This document shows, one piece after another, positions 11,790 through 22,653 of a stretch of DNA of 64,000 nt. The notes below the pieces were generated by a model, which searched no databases, was not told where the DNA came from, and saw only the letters and a list, made by a program, of their open reading frames with translations. The translations under genes were made by a program, and so were the position numbers. This stretch comes from Cryptomeria japonica (taxonomy: Eukaryota > Streptophyta > Pinopsida > Cupressales > Cupressaceae): positions 105,785,796-105,849,795 of the forward strand of contig NC_081415.1 of the NCBI RefSeq assembly GCF_030272615.1, in the 5' to 3' direction. Position 1 is the stretch's first letter, and every line of letters starts with the position of its first letter.

Positions 11790-11790
<1 letters not shown>

Positions 11791-11820
<30 letters not shown>
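11791..11820. repeat. (CA)15 microsatellite in the LTR
   Basis: Fifteen uninterrupted CA units. Confidence 0.95.
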
Positions 11821-11821
<1 letters not shown>

Positions 11822-12075
11822 CTTAGAATGCATTCATGCATATAAATCAAATATCACTCGTTCTTGGAGTTGTCATTCCTAAGTCGTTTGCTCAATGATC
11901 TGAGAGAAAAACATTGACTTTAGGGATCCTGTGAGATAGAGAACAATGGGACACCCCTTGGGAAGTTGAACTAATTTGATTAGTTCATATACTTGCACCA
12001 AGAGTCTCATTGGTCTGTGGGTCTTTTGAATTCGATTTATTTGTTTTGGTCACCGCATTTTCTCGCATACATTTA

Positions 12076-12094
12076 TGGCGCCCACCATGGGGCA
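12076..12094 (+). promoter_or_regulatory. Primer-binding-site-like sequence
   Basis: TGGCGCCCACCATGGGGCA lies four bases after the LTR end. TGG is the expected complement of a tRNA CCA end. I cannot assign the tRNA. It differs from the tRNA-Trp sites at 9061 and 35283, so this LTR belongs to another Tat subfamily. Confidence 0.55.
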
Positions 12095-12119
12095 CGTCCC
12101 CATAAATAACATCATTTTT

Positions 12120-14267
12120 TTGTGCAGGCTAAAGATTACACGCATGTTGGAATACCCTTTTAGTGCATCTGGAGTATACTTTAGCACATCTGTGGCAAAC
12201 AATAGCACATTCATAACACTGTTTAGCGCGTAGGACCCATCTTCTAGCGCTTTTGAACTACCTTTTAGCACATAACCTTCTATGTTTCTTTCTTACGCAT
12301 AGAAGTATCAGTGTAGCGCATTCATGAATCAAGGTAGCATGTAGGAGTCATATTTTAGCACTTTTATACCATTCTATAGTGCATATGTGCAGAAGTTCAG
12401 CGCATAACTCTGATAGAGAAAAATGACAGTTTGTAACAAAGTTAGAAGATTAGGCTTGTGTAAGCTCGCCTAAAGTTGTAATTTTTCAATAACTTCCTTT
12501 TAATGCAAGTTACTAATCATTTGTTGCAGGTTGGAGGAGTTAGATTTAAGAATTTGATTTCTTTTCTAGCTTTTTAAGTGGGAATAAAAAGAACCTCATT
12601 TTATCTTGGGCTTAAAACAAATCAAATTTTCTTTTGGACTTAAAAAGAACCTCATTGCAAGGTAAAAAGAACAACAAATCAACACATTTACTTTCTTGCA
12701 AGATTAGGGAAAACACCTCAAAATTGGGCTCCAAAAAGAACAACAAATTTTCATTTTCGTGCAAAGGTAAAAAGCAATCAATCTTTCCATTTATTTTTGC
12801 AAAGCGATTTTTATTTCAAGTAAACGTGCTTTACTTTTTGTTGACTGGGATATCAAAATCCTAATTGGACAACAAATTTCTTTGTGGGGTAAAAGGAACA
12901 CCATTCTTGTTGGAGCAACATCTCCAAATAGATCTTAGCTAATTATTGCCTTGAAAGTTAAAAAGAACATTGTTTTCCTTGTCTCGAAAGTGGAAGGTAT
13001 ATGCTCTCCCCTTAATTGGGTGACCAAAAAACCAAACCACTCTTTCATGCTTTCTTTTACTTCAAGAACTTAAAACCTTTAGAAGGCCCGCCCTCTCGAG
13101 TTGCCCTTAGGGTGTCATTAATGGTCAGTGAGAGGGGAACGACCTAAGTGGGAAATGACTTTATCGCCAAGTGTTTCAACCCACTATAATCAAATGTGGA
13201 GGCTGACGAAAGTCCCCTTCTATGGTTTTGCTCAGCGATTAGCCTTCCCCCAGTATCTTTAAGATATGTAAAGCCTTTTGTTCTAAAGGTTGGGAAGCCT
13301 CTCGAGGGAGTTTATCACTGAAGACCGAATGGAAGCATGATTACGAACTTTAGCATTAGAAACTTTGAGCCAAGTCAGTTGCCAAACATTAGCAATATTA
13401 TAGTGCAAGGGTGGAGAAGAATTCGCCCCCAAGATCACTCAACATATATCTCCCAAGATAACTACTCAATTGTGAAGCAATTCACTTTGGGTTATTTTCT
13501 AGCAAAAGACAAAAAAAATGGGCACCCCCTAGGGGGTAACAAGGTTGTTTGAGCTGACAGAGTATTGAGACTAGTGGGCTATGATATTGTTGATGACCTT
13601 TAAATAAAGAGTCTACTTGGTATGTCTTCTTTGTAATCCAAACCAGTGAAAACATCCTCAAAAGAACATACACTACTTGTTTATCATAGACAAATTATTA
13701 TCTCTTCTATATGTCATGTTTTCAAGTGATTTTCAGAAAAATCATCCATCAAAGCAGAAATGTTATTTTTAAACATCATAGAAAAATTATCAAACAAAGA
13801 AATCAAGACTGTTAGTGCATAGGAGCAACAACCTAGCACATCTCAAACATTCAGTATTGCATTCAAACCAAAACTTAGCGCTTTTATCACTCAAATTAGC
13901 GCATGACCAGTATCATACTGGCAAAAATTTAGATTGCACTTATCAACATCACTGTAGCGCATACGAGCATCAACCTGGCGCGTTCAAAGCATATTATAGC
14001 GATTTCATACCAAACATTAACACGTAAAAGGGACATATTAGCGCATAACCTATCTGATAATTTTATTATCCAACAGTCTACAATAGCGCGTTGGAGAGGC
14101 AGCATAGCACATAGTGAACATTATGTAGTGCTTTGAGAACATCCTTTAGCGCATCAGGTCTCTGTCTTAGCGCATGGTCAAAATTAGTGAAAAACAAAGA
14201 GCAAACCAGTCACTTTGAAAAACATTTATCAATAGTTTTAGATGCCCTTTTGGGTCCTCTAACAAAT
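12120..14267 (+). other. Long Tat-type leader with TAGCGCAT motif arrays
   Basis: No protein gene is recognised; short open frames here show no family resemblance. Two arrays of a degenerate motif, TAGCGCAT or TAGCACAT, recur about every 20-30 bases at 12130-12420 and 13810-14180. Between them are runs such as AAAAAGAACAACAAAT and, at 13085-13335, a more GC-rich block with CCTCTCGAGG phrases. The position after an LTR and primer site suggests an untranslated leader upstream of gag. Confidence 0.5.
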
Positions 14268-14316
14268 GGGTAAGTGCACAAAGATGGTGGTAAAAAAGGG
14301 GGGTATAAGTGGACAC
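14268..14316 (+). repeat. Left terminal inverted repeat
   Basis: Matches the reverse complement of 25632-25670 at 28 of the first 30 bases, and again at AGTGGACAC, with about 10 extra bases in between on this side. Confidence 0.7.
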
Positions 14317-15139
14317 TTTTTTTTCTTCTGAAATTAGATGAACCTGAACTTGGAGGGAAAATTTGAAAGTCATCCACTTAAGATATGAAGATAATCAAAG
14401 AACAAATATTGTAGTACTTTGAATCTAGTTTCCAAACTACTAAACTTTTTCAAAATTGGATAAGATTAAAGGGGTCAAATCCTTCGCGCACAAAAAAGTG
14501 ACCCTGATTTAAAAAAAAAAACATAACATAGTGTCTGACGTGCACATAAAAAAATTCATAGTTAGATTTAGTATTTTGACAAATCCTTTGGCAGAAAGAT
14601 AGTTAAGAGTGAGCACTAGAAGATGTGTATTTTTTTGTAATTTTTTGTTGAGTATTTTTTTTTATGATTTTTCCAATCGAGCACATCTTGAAAATTAGGT
14701 ACATGTTCGTGCGCGAAGCATAAGTTGCACTAAACAAATCGAAAATATAATTTATTTTTTTTAAATTGTAAAGAATCAAGTGCACTACAATAATATATAA
14801 AGTTTTTTAAATTTAGATAAGTATATCAAAAGTTATTCAAAAAATGGTGCACCTATGTCTGTGAGAACTATGGAGACACTGGTAAAAGAAATTCAATAAT
14901 AATATGTTATTGTTGTTCAAATTGAAAAAAAATTATATGGTTAGAAAGTTCAGAAGATGGGTGAAAATATGGTGGCAATTTTAGAAATACCCACTTGATG
15001 AAGTGTAAACTTGATGATGACAAAGTCGATAAACCAAGTTGATAAAATAAAACACGTCAAAAATGAGAGAAATGGAGGGAAATCAAACTTCCAAACCGTA
15101 GCTTTGTCATCCAAGCCTATTTCCAAGCCTAAACAGTCA

Positions 15140-15215
15140 AAAGTGCGTATGGGGTACTTATGGTTTAAAAAGTGCGTATGGATTACTTATGGTGTAAGAA
15201 GCGTGTACGCACTCT
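15140..15215 (+). repeat. Subterminal AGTGCGTATGGGGTACTT motifs
   Basis: The phrase AGTGCGTATGGGGTACTTA is followed by AGTGCGTATGGATTACTTA and AGCGTGTACGCACTC. It is the same motif class as at 18790-19075 and 25390-25615. Confidence 0.6.
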
Positions 15216-15243
15216 TTTTACTATAAACAACACATACATGCTA

Positions 15244-15344
15244 TTGTATAATATGATATTGTATATATAATATGTGTATATACTTATAATATATGTAATA
15301 TATAATATGTGTATAATATGATATTGTATATATAATATGTGTAT

Positions 15345-15397
<53 letters not shown>

Positions 15398-15400
15398 CAC
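15244..15400. repeat. AT-rich repeat and (AC)n microsatellite
   Basis: ATATTGTATATATAATATGT blocks are duplicated at 15248-15345, then a run of about 20 AC units covers 15346-15387. Confidence 0.9.
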
Positions 15401-15448
15401 ACACATGTAAGTGTATTGTCTCCCCCTCTCAAATGCATACAAGGTGCC

Positions 15449-15640
15449 TCTCTCTCTCTCTCTATATATATCTCTCTCTCTCCCTCTCTCCCCTTGTCCC
15501 TTCCTCCATACCCCATCCCTCCCTCTCTCCCCTTATCCCTTCCTCCATACCCCATCCCTCTCTCTTTCACTCTCTCCCCTTCTCCCTTCCTCCATACCCC
15601 ATCCCTCTTTCTCTTCTTCTCTCCCTCCCTCCCTCCATAC
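15449..15640. repeat. CT-rich tandem repeat
   Basis: (CT)n runs and about four copies of a unit containing CTTCCTCCATACCCCATCCC. Long open frames across it in several frames are a result of the pyrimidine bias, not genes. Confidence 0.9.
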
Positions 15641-15700
15641 CCCACTGCAACTGTGTCTGTACTTCTATAGAAGTAAGTGAATTTATTTCTTGTCTGCAAC
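15641..15700 (+). repeat. Duplicated block, copy 1 (partner at 19142-19205)
   Basis: CCCCACTGCAACTGTGTCTG and the following GAAGTAAGTGAATTT recur at 19142-19205. Both copies follow a motif block plus a CT-rich array, so a larger unit was duplicated. Confidence 0.7.
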
Positions 15701-16200
15701 TTCCTCTTTGATTTTTATCATGTATGCTCTCCTAAGAAAATTGACTGATGGATTTGTGTGTGTATATTGAATAGGAGGAATAGGGCTTAAAATTGAACCA
15801 TGAGTGTATTACCGTGACAAACAAGGAAACCTACAACAATATTCTTCTCGAATGTGTTTTTAATGAGCAGAGCAGATGTGGAAAATAGTGTCAACAAAGC
15901 AAAATGATGAGTCAGAGTACCTGCAATATGTTTTTCATAAGGAAACAATTGGTAGGAAGAGAAAGAGGGAGAGTAACACAAATGATGTCCTAGAGAATGA
16001 TAGTGGTGGGTATGCAAGAGTTCCCATCTTGTTATACAACGCCTGTCACCTAAAGAAATTAAAGTTTGTTGTATGCATGGCAGTGGTAGTATATGATGAT
16101 CATCACTTGTCAAACAACTTGGAACGGTACATACCCATGAAAGAAATCAAGTGTGTAATTCTTATAGTCACAATCGAGATTAGTCCTATAACCTTGCAAA
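15701..16200. other. No gene recognised
   Basis: Short open frames on both strands show no family resemblance. AT-rich spacer within the putative transposon. Confidence 0.5.
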
Positions 16201-16738
16201 TTTAATAGTATCATATGTTTTAGAACTTAGGCAGTACTCTTAGGGTTAGGTCAAGCTCTTACACTTGATTTTTAGCGAAGCCTCGTTGTTTGTTCACTTG
16301 GAGTCTCGTTGTATGATGTTCTATTCATAACTTTAAATTTAATATATCATTTTATTAGCCCACCATATGACCCCTTAGGTGTCATTAGAGGTCGTATTGT
16401 TTCCTAAAAGGTCATATGGTGTCCTGTGACCCCTTACGACACCATATGACCCCTTAAGACACCATACAACCCATAACAACACCATATGGTGTCCTAAGGG
16501 GTCATAGGATGCCATATGACCCCTCGGGACACCAATGACCCATAACAACACCATATGGTGTTATATGGTGTTCTATGACCCCTTAGGACACTATTTGGTG
16601 TCGTTATAGGTCCTATGGTGTGCTAAGGGATAATATAGGGTGATATGACCCCTTAGGACACCCTATGACCCCTTAGATGTTGTTAGGGGTCATATTGTGT
16701 CCTGGATTTGATATCTCTTTCTCTCCCTCCCCCCTCCT

Positions 16739-16778
<40 letters not shown>

Positions 16779-17950
16779 TCCTCCATACTCCATCCCTCTT
16801 TCTCTTCTTCTCTCCCTCCCTCTTTCTCTTCTTCTGTAATTCCTATAGTCACAATCGAGATCAATCCTATAACCTTGTAAATTTAATAGCATCATATGTT
16901 TTAGAACTTAGGCAGTACTCTTAGGGTTAGGTCAAGCTCTTACACTTGCTTTTTAGCGAAGCCTCGTTGTTTGTTCGCTTGTAGTCTCTCTTATGCCGAT
17001 AATGGTCTAACTTAGCTATGTCAAAACTAAACTACTGATGTTCTATTCATAACTTTAAATTTAATATATCATTTTAGTAGCCCACCATATGAGCCCTTAG
17101 GTGTCATTAGAGGTCGTATTGTTTCCTAAGAGGTCACATGGTGTCCTGTGACCCCTTAGGACACCATATGACCCCTTAAGACACCATACGACCCATAACA
17201 ACACCATATGGTGTCTTAAGGGGTCATAGGATGCCATATGACCCCTCGAGACACCGATGACCCATAACAACACCATATGGTGTTCTAAAGGGTCATATGG
17301 TGTTCTATGACCCCTTCAGACACTATTTGGTGTTGTTATAGGTCATATGGTGTGCTAAGGGATAATATAGTGTCATATGACCCCTGAGGACACTCTATGA
17401 GCCCTTAGATGTTGTTAGGGGTCATATTGTGTTATAAGGGTCATATTGCATCCTGGATTCGATATCTCTTCCTCTCCTTCCCCCCTCCTCTCTCTCTCTC
17501 TCTCTCCATACCCCATCCCTCTCTCTCTCTCTCTCCCCTTCTCCTTTCCTCCATACCCCATCCCTCTTTCTCTTCTTCTCTCTCTCCCTCTTTCTCTTCT
17601 TCTGTAATTCCTATTAGCCCACCATATGACCCCTTAGGTGTCATTAGAGGTCGTATTGTTTCCTAAGAGTTCATATGGTGTCCTATGACCCCTGAGGGGG
17701 TCATAGGATGCCATATGACCCCTCGAGACACCAATGACCCATAACAACACCATATGATGTTCTAAAGGGTCATATGGTGTTCTATGATCCCTTAGGACAC
17801 TATTTGGTGTCGTTATAGGTCCTATGGTGTGCTAAGGGATAATATAGTATCATATGATCCCTTAGGACACCCTATGACCCCTTAGATGTTGTTAGGGGTC
17901 ATATTGTGTCCTGGATTCGATCTCTCTTCCTCTCCCTCCCCCCTCCTTAT

Positions 17951-17994
<44 letters not shown>

Positions 17995-18340
17995 CCTCCC
18001 CTTCTCCCTTCCTCCATACCTCATCCCTCTCTCTCTTGCTCTCTCCCCTTCTCCCTTCCTCCATACCCCATCCCTTTTTCTCTTCTTCTCTCCCTCCCTC
18101 TTTCTCTTCTTTCGTAATTCCTATTAGCCCATATGACCCCTTAGGTGTCACTAGAGGTTGTATTATTTCCTAAGAGGTTATATGGTGTCCTGTGACCCCT
18201 TAGGACACAATATGACCCCTTAAGACGTCATACGACATAACAACACCATATGGTGTCCTAAGGGGTCATAGGATGTCATATGACCCCTTAGGACACTATT
18301 TGGTGTCGTTATAGGTCCTATGGTGTGCTATTTGGTGTCC
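16201..18340. repeat. Tandem array of CATATGACCCCTTAGGACACC-type repeats
   Basis: A 20-odd base phrase built on ATATGACCCCTTAGGACACC and its inverse GGTGTCCTAAGGGGTCATAT recurs dozens of times. Larger units are also visible: the phrase TTTTAGAACTTAGGCAGTAC occurs at about 16219 and 16902 (period about 684), and CATATG-CCCTTAGGTGTCATTAGAGG at about 16363, 17085, 17611 and 18128. Each large unit ends in a CT-rich run (16715-16835, 17460-17605, 17925-18120). The motif is close to palindromic, so transcripts could fold. No coding. Confidence 0.85.
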
Positions 18341-18785
18341 TTATAGGTCCCTCTCTCCCCTCTCTCTCTCTCTCTCCACCCTACTCTCCCTCTCCCTTCC
18401 TTTATACCCCTTCTTCTCTCCCTCCCTCCCTCCCCACTCTTCTCTCCCTCTCTACCTCCCTCTCCCTCTCCCTCTCTACCTTCCCTCCCCCCCCTCTCTC
18501 TCTCTCTCTCCCTCCTCCCCTCCTTTCTCTCTCCCTCTCCCTCTTTCCCTCTCTCTCTCTCTTCCTCCCCTTCCCCCTCCCCCTCCCTCTCCCTCTCCTC
18601 TCCCTCTCTCCCCCCTACTCTCCCTCTCCCTTCCTCCATACCCCTTCTTCTCTCCAACCCTCCCCGCTCTTCTCTCCCTCTCTCCCTCCCTCCTTCCCTT
18701 CCACCCCCCTCCTCTCTCCCTCCCCCCTACTCTCCCCCCTCTCTCCCCCCCCCTCTCTCTCTCTCTCCCTCCCTCCCTTTTCATT
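18341..18785. repeat. Long CT-rich (pyrimidine) tract
   Basis: About 440 bp of (CT)n, CCCT and CCTCC runs on the plus strand, purine on the minus strand. It ends the repeat array. Confidence 0.95.
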
Positions 18786-18789
18786 TACA

Positions 18790-19075
18790 TTTTTTCTACT
18801 ACCAATAGCACGTACGGGGTACTGAAACTATTAGTTTATTGCCCTGCCATAACTTTTTAAAGGTGTAGGAGCACGTACGCAGTACTTATTACTTGTAAGC
18901 GTGTACGGGGTACTGAGCCCATTATTCGCTACCCTGCGATAATATTTTTTAGGCTTAGGAGCGTGTATGCGCTACTTATTAGTACAAAATGGGAAAAAAA
19001 ATACTGTTGGACTTGCCAACATTTTATGGACTAACAACGTGTACGTAGTTATTAATGTAGCGCGTACATGGTACA
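18790..19075 (+). repeat. Subterminal GCACGTACGGGGTACTG motifs
   Basis: At least five phrases of the type GAGCACGTACGCAGTACTT, GCGTGTACGGGGTACTGAG and GCGTGTATGCGCTACTTATT, with spacers of 30-60 bases. Same class as 15140-15215 and, inverted, 25390-25615. Confidence 0.65.
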
Positions 19076-19141
19076 TAGACATAGTTTTAGTTGTCCAAGA
19101 GCCTCAATGACCTCAAGAGACATTTTTGAGGTCATTGAAGG

Positions 19142-19205
19142 CCCCACTGGAACTGTGTCTGCACTTCTATCATTGTTTTATACATGGAAGTAAGTGAATT
19201 TTTTG
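19142..19205 (+). repeat. Duplicated block, copy 2 (partner at 15641-15700)
   Basis: CCCCACTGGAACTGTGTCTG and GGAAGTAAGTGAATTTT repeat the sequence at 15641-15700. Confidence 0.7.
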
Positions 19206-19391
19206 TTTTTGCATGATTTCAAATAATTGAATTGTTGTCCTTATTAGTTTTGTCAATAGTATTGTGATTGTTTAATAGTTTGATTCCAAAAAATAGTGAT
19301 AAGATGCATATTTATGGTTATTTGTTTGTTTATGAACTTTTGTTTACATATATATGTAATATGATTCTATTTAGGACAACTGATATCAACC

Positions 19392-20010
19392 ATGAGAAAG
19401 AACAAGCGAGGAACGATGGAACAACGAGAGGTTGAAAAGGAAAGACGAAGGCAGCGTATGAAGAAATTACGTGGCATAAGAACAATGGGAGAATAAGGTA
19501 TGTCATCCTCAACATCTCAATTTGATTTGCCAAATGATGATAATGCACCTAATGCAATTGAAGAAGATACCACATTGAATAATCAATCAAATGATGAACA
19601 ATACACCTTCTCTATTTGATGAATTGAATGTACATAATTCATCAATGTTAACACCTCCTAGAATCATTCGTAGGAAACCAAAGTATCTAGTTGACATTGA
19701 TGAGAATATATTGAAGCCAATGCCCAATAAAATGAATGAACGAACTTGTACGAGAATGGTTAAAAGAATATGGCAAAACTATTTTGAAAACTTAAATCAA
19801 ACCGCAAGATGTCAATTAATTGTTCAAATGATTAAAAATTTGAATTTTAGAGAGACAATGAAAATTTTGGGCCTAAGATTTTATGGAAAGTTTGTGAATC
19901 TGACCACGAGGCAATACTTGACACAATATGGGTTAGATTCGATCCTGAAGGCTCACTTGATTGATTCTACGATTCAAAGTAGAATGATTTTGAGAATTTT
20001 GTATAAATCG
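19392..20010 (+). pseudogene. Unrecognised broken reading frame in the putative transposon
   Basis: An ATG at 19392 opens a very basic segment (MRKNKRGTMEQREVEKERRR) that stops at 19494. The same frame continues with an acidic, Asn-rich stretch from the ATG at 19500. A frame change near 19590 leads into 127 residues without stops (from 19591) containing KPKYLVDIDENILKPMPNK and RETMKILGLRFYGKFVN. Together this looks like the start of one protein with a basic head, an acidic linker and a folded part, cut off at about 20010 by tandem repeats. I do not recognise the family. A DNA-binding transposon protein is possible but not shown. Confidence 0.35.
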
Positions 20011-20084
20011 TCGATGAATTGTTCTATATTCATTTTTTGTATATATAAATGCCCATGAGCTAATTTTTACATGTTTAGGGGCAT

Positions 20085-20300
20085 AATTTTGTATATTTAA
20101 ATGGCAATGAGCTGATTTGTACATATGTACATGCCAAATTTTGTATATTAAAATGGCGATGAGATGAATCACACATATTGTAATGCCAAATTTTGTATAA
20201 AAGCCCATGAGATGATTTGTATATTAAAATGGCGATGACCTGAATCACACATATTGTAATGCCAAATTTTGTATAAAAGCCCATCAGATGATTTGTAAGA
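20085..20300. repeat. 76-bp tandem repeat
   Basis: Two near-identical 76-bp units (about 20143-20218 and 20219-20294), each holding AATGCCAAATTTTGTATAAA and AATGGCGATGA-CTGAATCACAC, with more degenerate copies before and after. Confidence 0.8.
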
Positions 20301-20589
20301 CATTTTTTTGTATAATCAGATAGCCAAGAGCTGATTTGACCATATTTAGAGGCAAATTTTTGAATAATATGTGACAGTGTTTTGTGACTATTTTGTGTGT
20401 CAATGTTTTGTGACTATGTTTTGAGTATATATGATGTGTCCTTGGTCAATCATGAGCATTCTTGATTCTTGTATAATCATGGAGAATTATTTGAGTCATT
20501 ATCGGGTCATAGATTGAGACTAGATACAATTTGAGAAAAAATTGTCATTGTTGTCAAAAAAATTGTCAAAAAAGTTGTCAAGCAACTTC

Positions 20590-22130
20590 TACATTGCATT
20601 GGTAGGGTATGACTCTTGGCGTTCTGACACTTTGGGATGCATGACAGGGGCATGCCTAGAGTAAAACTATCCACCTAGATGCACTCGTGACGTCGGTTTG
20701 TGCACACGACGAACCGAATCAATTCTAGCCAATCCTGCAACTTTGCATTGCATGCAACTGACAACTTTTGGAGCAGGCAAAAAAATGCTACCAATTGAAA
20801 ATGGCTTCGAGTCATAAAAAACCGAGATAGGCCATTATAGAGGAGCCTCACATGACCCCATGGATTCAAAGGGATTGACAATATGTGTCCTGGATTGGAA
20901 GAAACAGACCGTCAAGTTTTGACAATTTTTTGGACTCATGGCACTTGAGAGATCGCCTTGGTATGGTATGACTCTCGACGTTCCGACGCTTTGGGATGCA
21001 CAATAGGGGCATGCCTAGCCTAAAACTGCCCACCTAGATGTGCTTGTGATGTCGGTTTGTGCACACAACGAACCGAATCAATTCTAGCCAATCCTGCAAC
21101 TTTGCATTGCATGCAACTGACGATTTTTGTAGCAGGCGAAAAAATGATACCAATTGAAAATGGCTCCAAGTCGTCAAAAGCCAAGATAGGCCATTGTAGA
21201 GGAGCCCCACGCAACCCCAGGGGTTCAAACAGATCAACCATATGTGTCCTGGATTGGAAGAAATAGTTCGTCAAATTTTGATAATTTTTTGGACTCGTGA
21301 CACTTGAGAGATCGCCCCGGTACGGTATGACTCTTGACGTTCCAACACTTTGGGATGCACAACAGGGGCATGCCTAGTGTAACCCTACCCACCCGAACAT
21401 TCCTGTAATGTCGGATTGTGTACACGACAAATCGAATCAATTCTAATCAATCTTGCAACTTTGCATTGCATGCAATTGATGGTTTTTACAGCAGGCGAAA
21501 AAATGCTACCAATTGACAATGGCTCTGAGTCATCAAAGACTGAGATAGGCCATTGTAGAGGAGCCTCACATGACCCCATGGGTTCAAACAAATCGACCAC
21601 ATGTGTCCTAGATTTGAAGAAACAGTCCGTCAAATTTTGACAATTTTTTGGACTCAGGGCACTTCAAAGATCGCACTGGTATGGTATGACTCTAGACGTT
21701 TCGACGCTTTGGGATGCACGAGAGGGGCATGCCTAGCGTAAACCTGCCCACCCAAATGCGCTAGTAATGTCAGTTTGTGTACACGACAAACCGAATCAAT
21801 TCTAGCCAATCTTGCAACTTTGCATTGCATGCAACTGACGGTTTTCACGTCAAAAACTGAGATAGGCCATTGTAGAGGAGCCTCACGCGACCCCACAGGT
21901 TCAAACATATCAACCATATGTGTCTTGGATTTGAAGAAATAGTCCGTCAAATTTTGACAATTTTTTGGACTCAGGGCACTTTAGAGATCACATCGGTATG
22001 GTATGACTCTCAACGTTCCAGCGCTTTGGGATGCACTACAAGGGCATGCCTAGCATAAAGATGCCCACCCGAATGCGCTTGCGATGTTGGTTTGTGCACA
22101 CGATGAACAAAATTTGACCATTGCGAGCAT
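20590..22130. repeat. 359-bp satellite, four units plus a partial fifth
   Basis: The phrase GTATGACTCT begins units at 20607, 20966, 21325, 21684 and 22001, giving periods of 359, 359, 359 and 317. Each unit has TTTGGGATGCA, GGGGCATGCCTAG, a CATTGCATGCAA block and CATTGTAGAGGAGCC. The fourth unit lost about 40 bp inside. Short open frames on both strands repeat with the unit and are not genes. Confidence 0.9.
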
Positions 22131-22154
22131 GAGGGTGCTCTCGCACTAAGCACA

Positions 22155-22470
22155 TATTGTTGTTTATATTCATATTGTTGATTTTTGTTGTTTATATTCA
22201 TATTGTTGATTACATATGCAAATATTCATTTAAATTTATAAAAGGGCAGCCACCAAATACATCGAATACACAATAATGAACTAAATACAAGGCGTTTTGT
22301 AGGGTTAATTCAACATTTTAGAAATTTTACCAAATCATATTCCATGATTACAATGTTTTATATCATATATTTTTGTTGTTTATATTCATATTGTTGATTA
22401 CATAGGCAAATGATCAATTAAATTTATCAAAGGACAACCACAAAATACAATGAATACAAAATAATGAACT
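22155..22470. repeat. Imperfect 215-bp direct duplication
   Basis: TTTTTGTTGTTTATATTCAT and TTGTTGATTACATA occur near 22178 and again near 22371, each followed by a related block ending AATAATGAACT. AT-rich, non-coding. Confidence 0.6.
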
Positions 22471-22653
22471 CAGTACACATTTATTGGATCGAATATTGAC
22501 ATTTATATATATATATAAAAGGCATGTCTACCAAGTCAATACAAGTATTACAAAAATGTGGCATATGCCATGTCCAAATTGATATACAATAAAAATGTAG
22601 AATATATCTACATGTATTGGTCATTCTATGACCAAAACTAACACTATATGATC

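Larger units (their letters stand above)
10594..12071 (+). repeat. LTR of a plus-oriented Tat-type element
   Basis: It starts TGTAGACACATAAATCTG and ends CGCATACA, 1,478 bp. The start parallels the minus-oriented LTRs (TGTAGTCACATAAATC and TGTAGTGTCATAAAAT). It shares inverted blocks with 9101-10490, for example around 11050-11120 against 9990-10080, and CCCACTTGCAGTTTCCTGC against CCCACTTGCATTTTCCTAC. A TATAAATA box lies at 11553-11560 and a (CA)15 run at 11791-11820. A primer site follows at 12076. I found no matching 3' LTR downstream. Confidence 0.75.

Noticed and set aside
13337-13552. A 71-codon frame in the leader
   Set aside because: No homology seen and no neighbouring frame in continuation.
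15337-18825. Many open frames of 60-160 codons on both strands in CT-rich and CA-rich tracts
   Set aside because: They translate simple repeats (Ser/Leu/Pro or Arg/Glu runs) and exist because such tracts lack stops.
20675-21950. Repeated frames of 60-98 codons on both strands
   Set aside because: They follow the 359-bp satellite period on both strands, so coding is not indicated.
20590-22130. CRISPR-like or integron-like repeat array
   Set aside because: Units are 359 bp with no short repeat/unique spacer pattern, and the setting is a plant nuclear genome.
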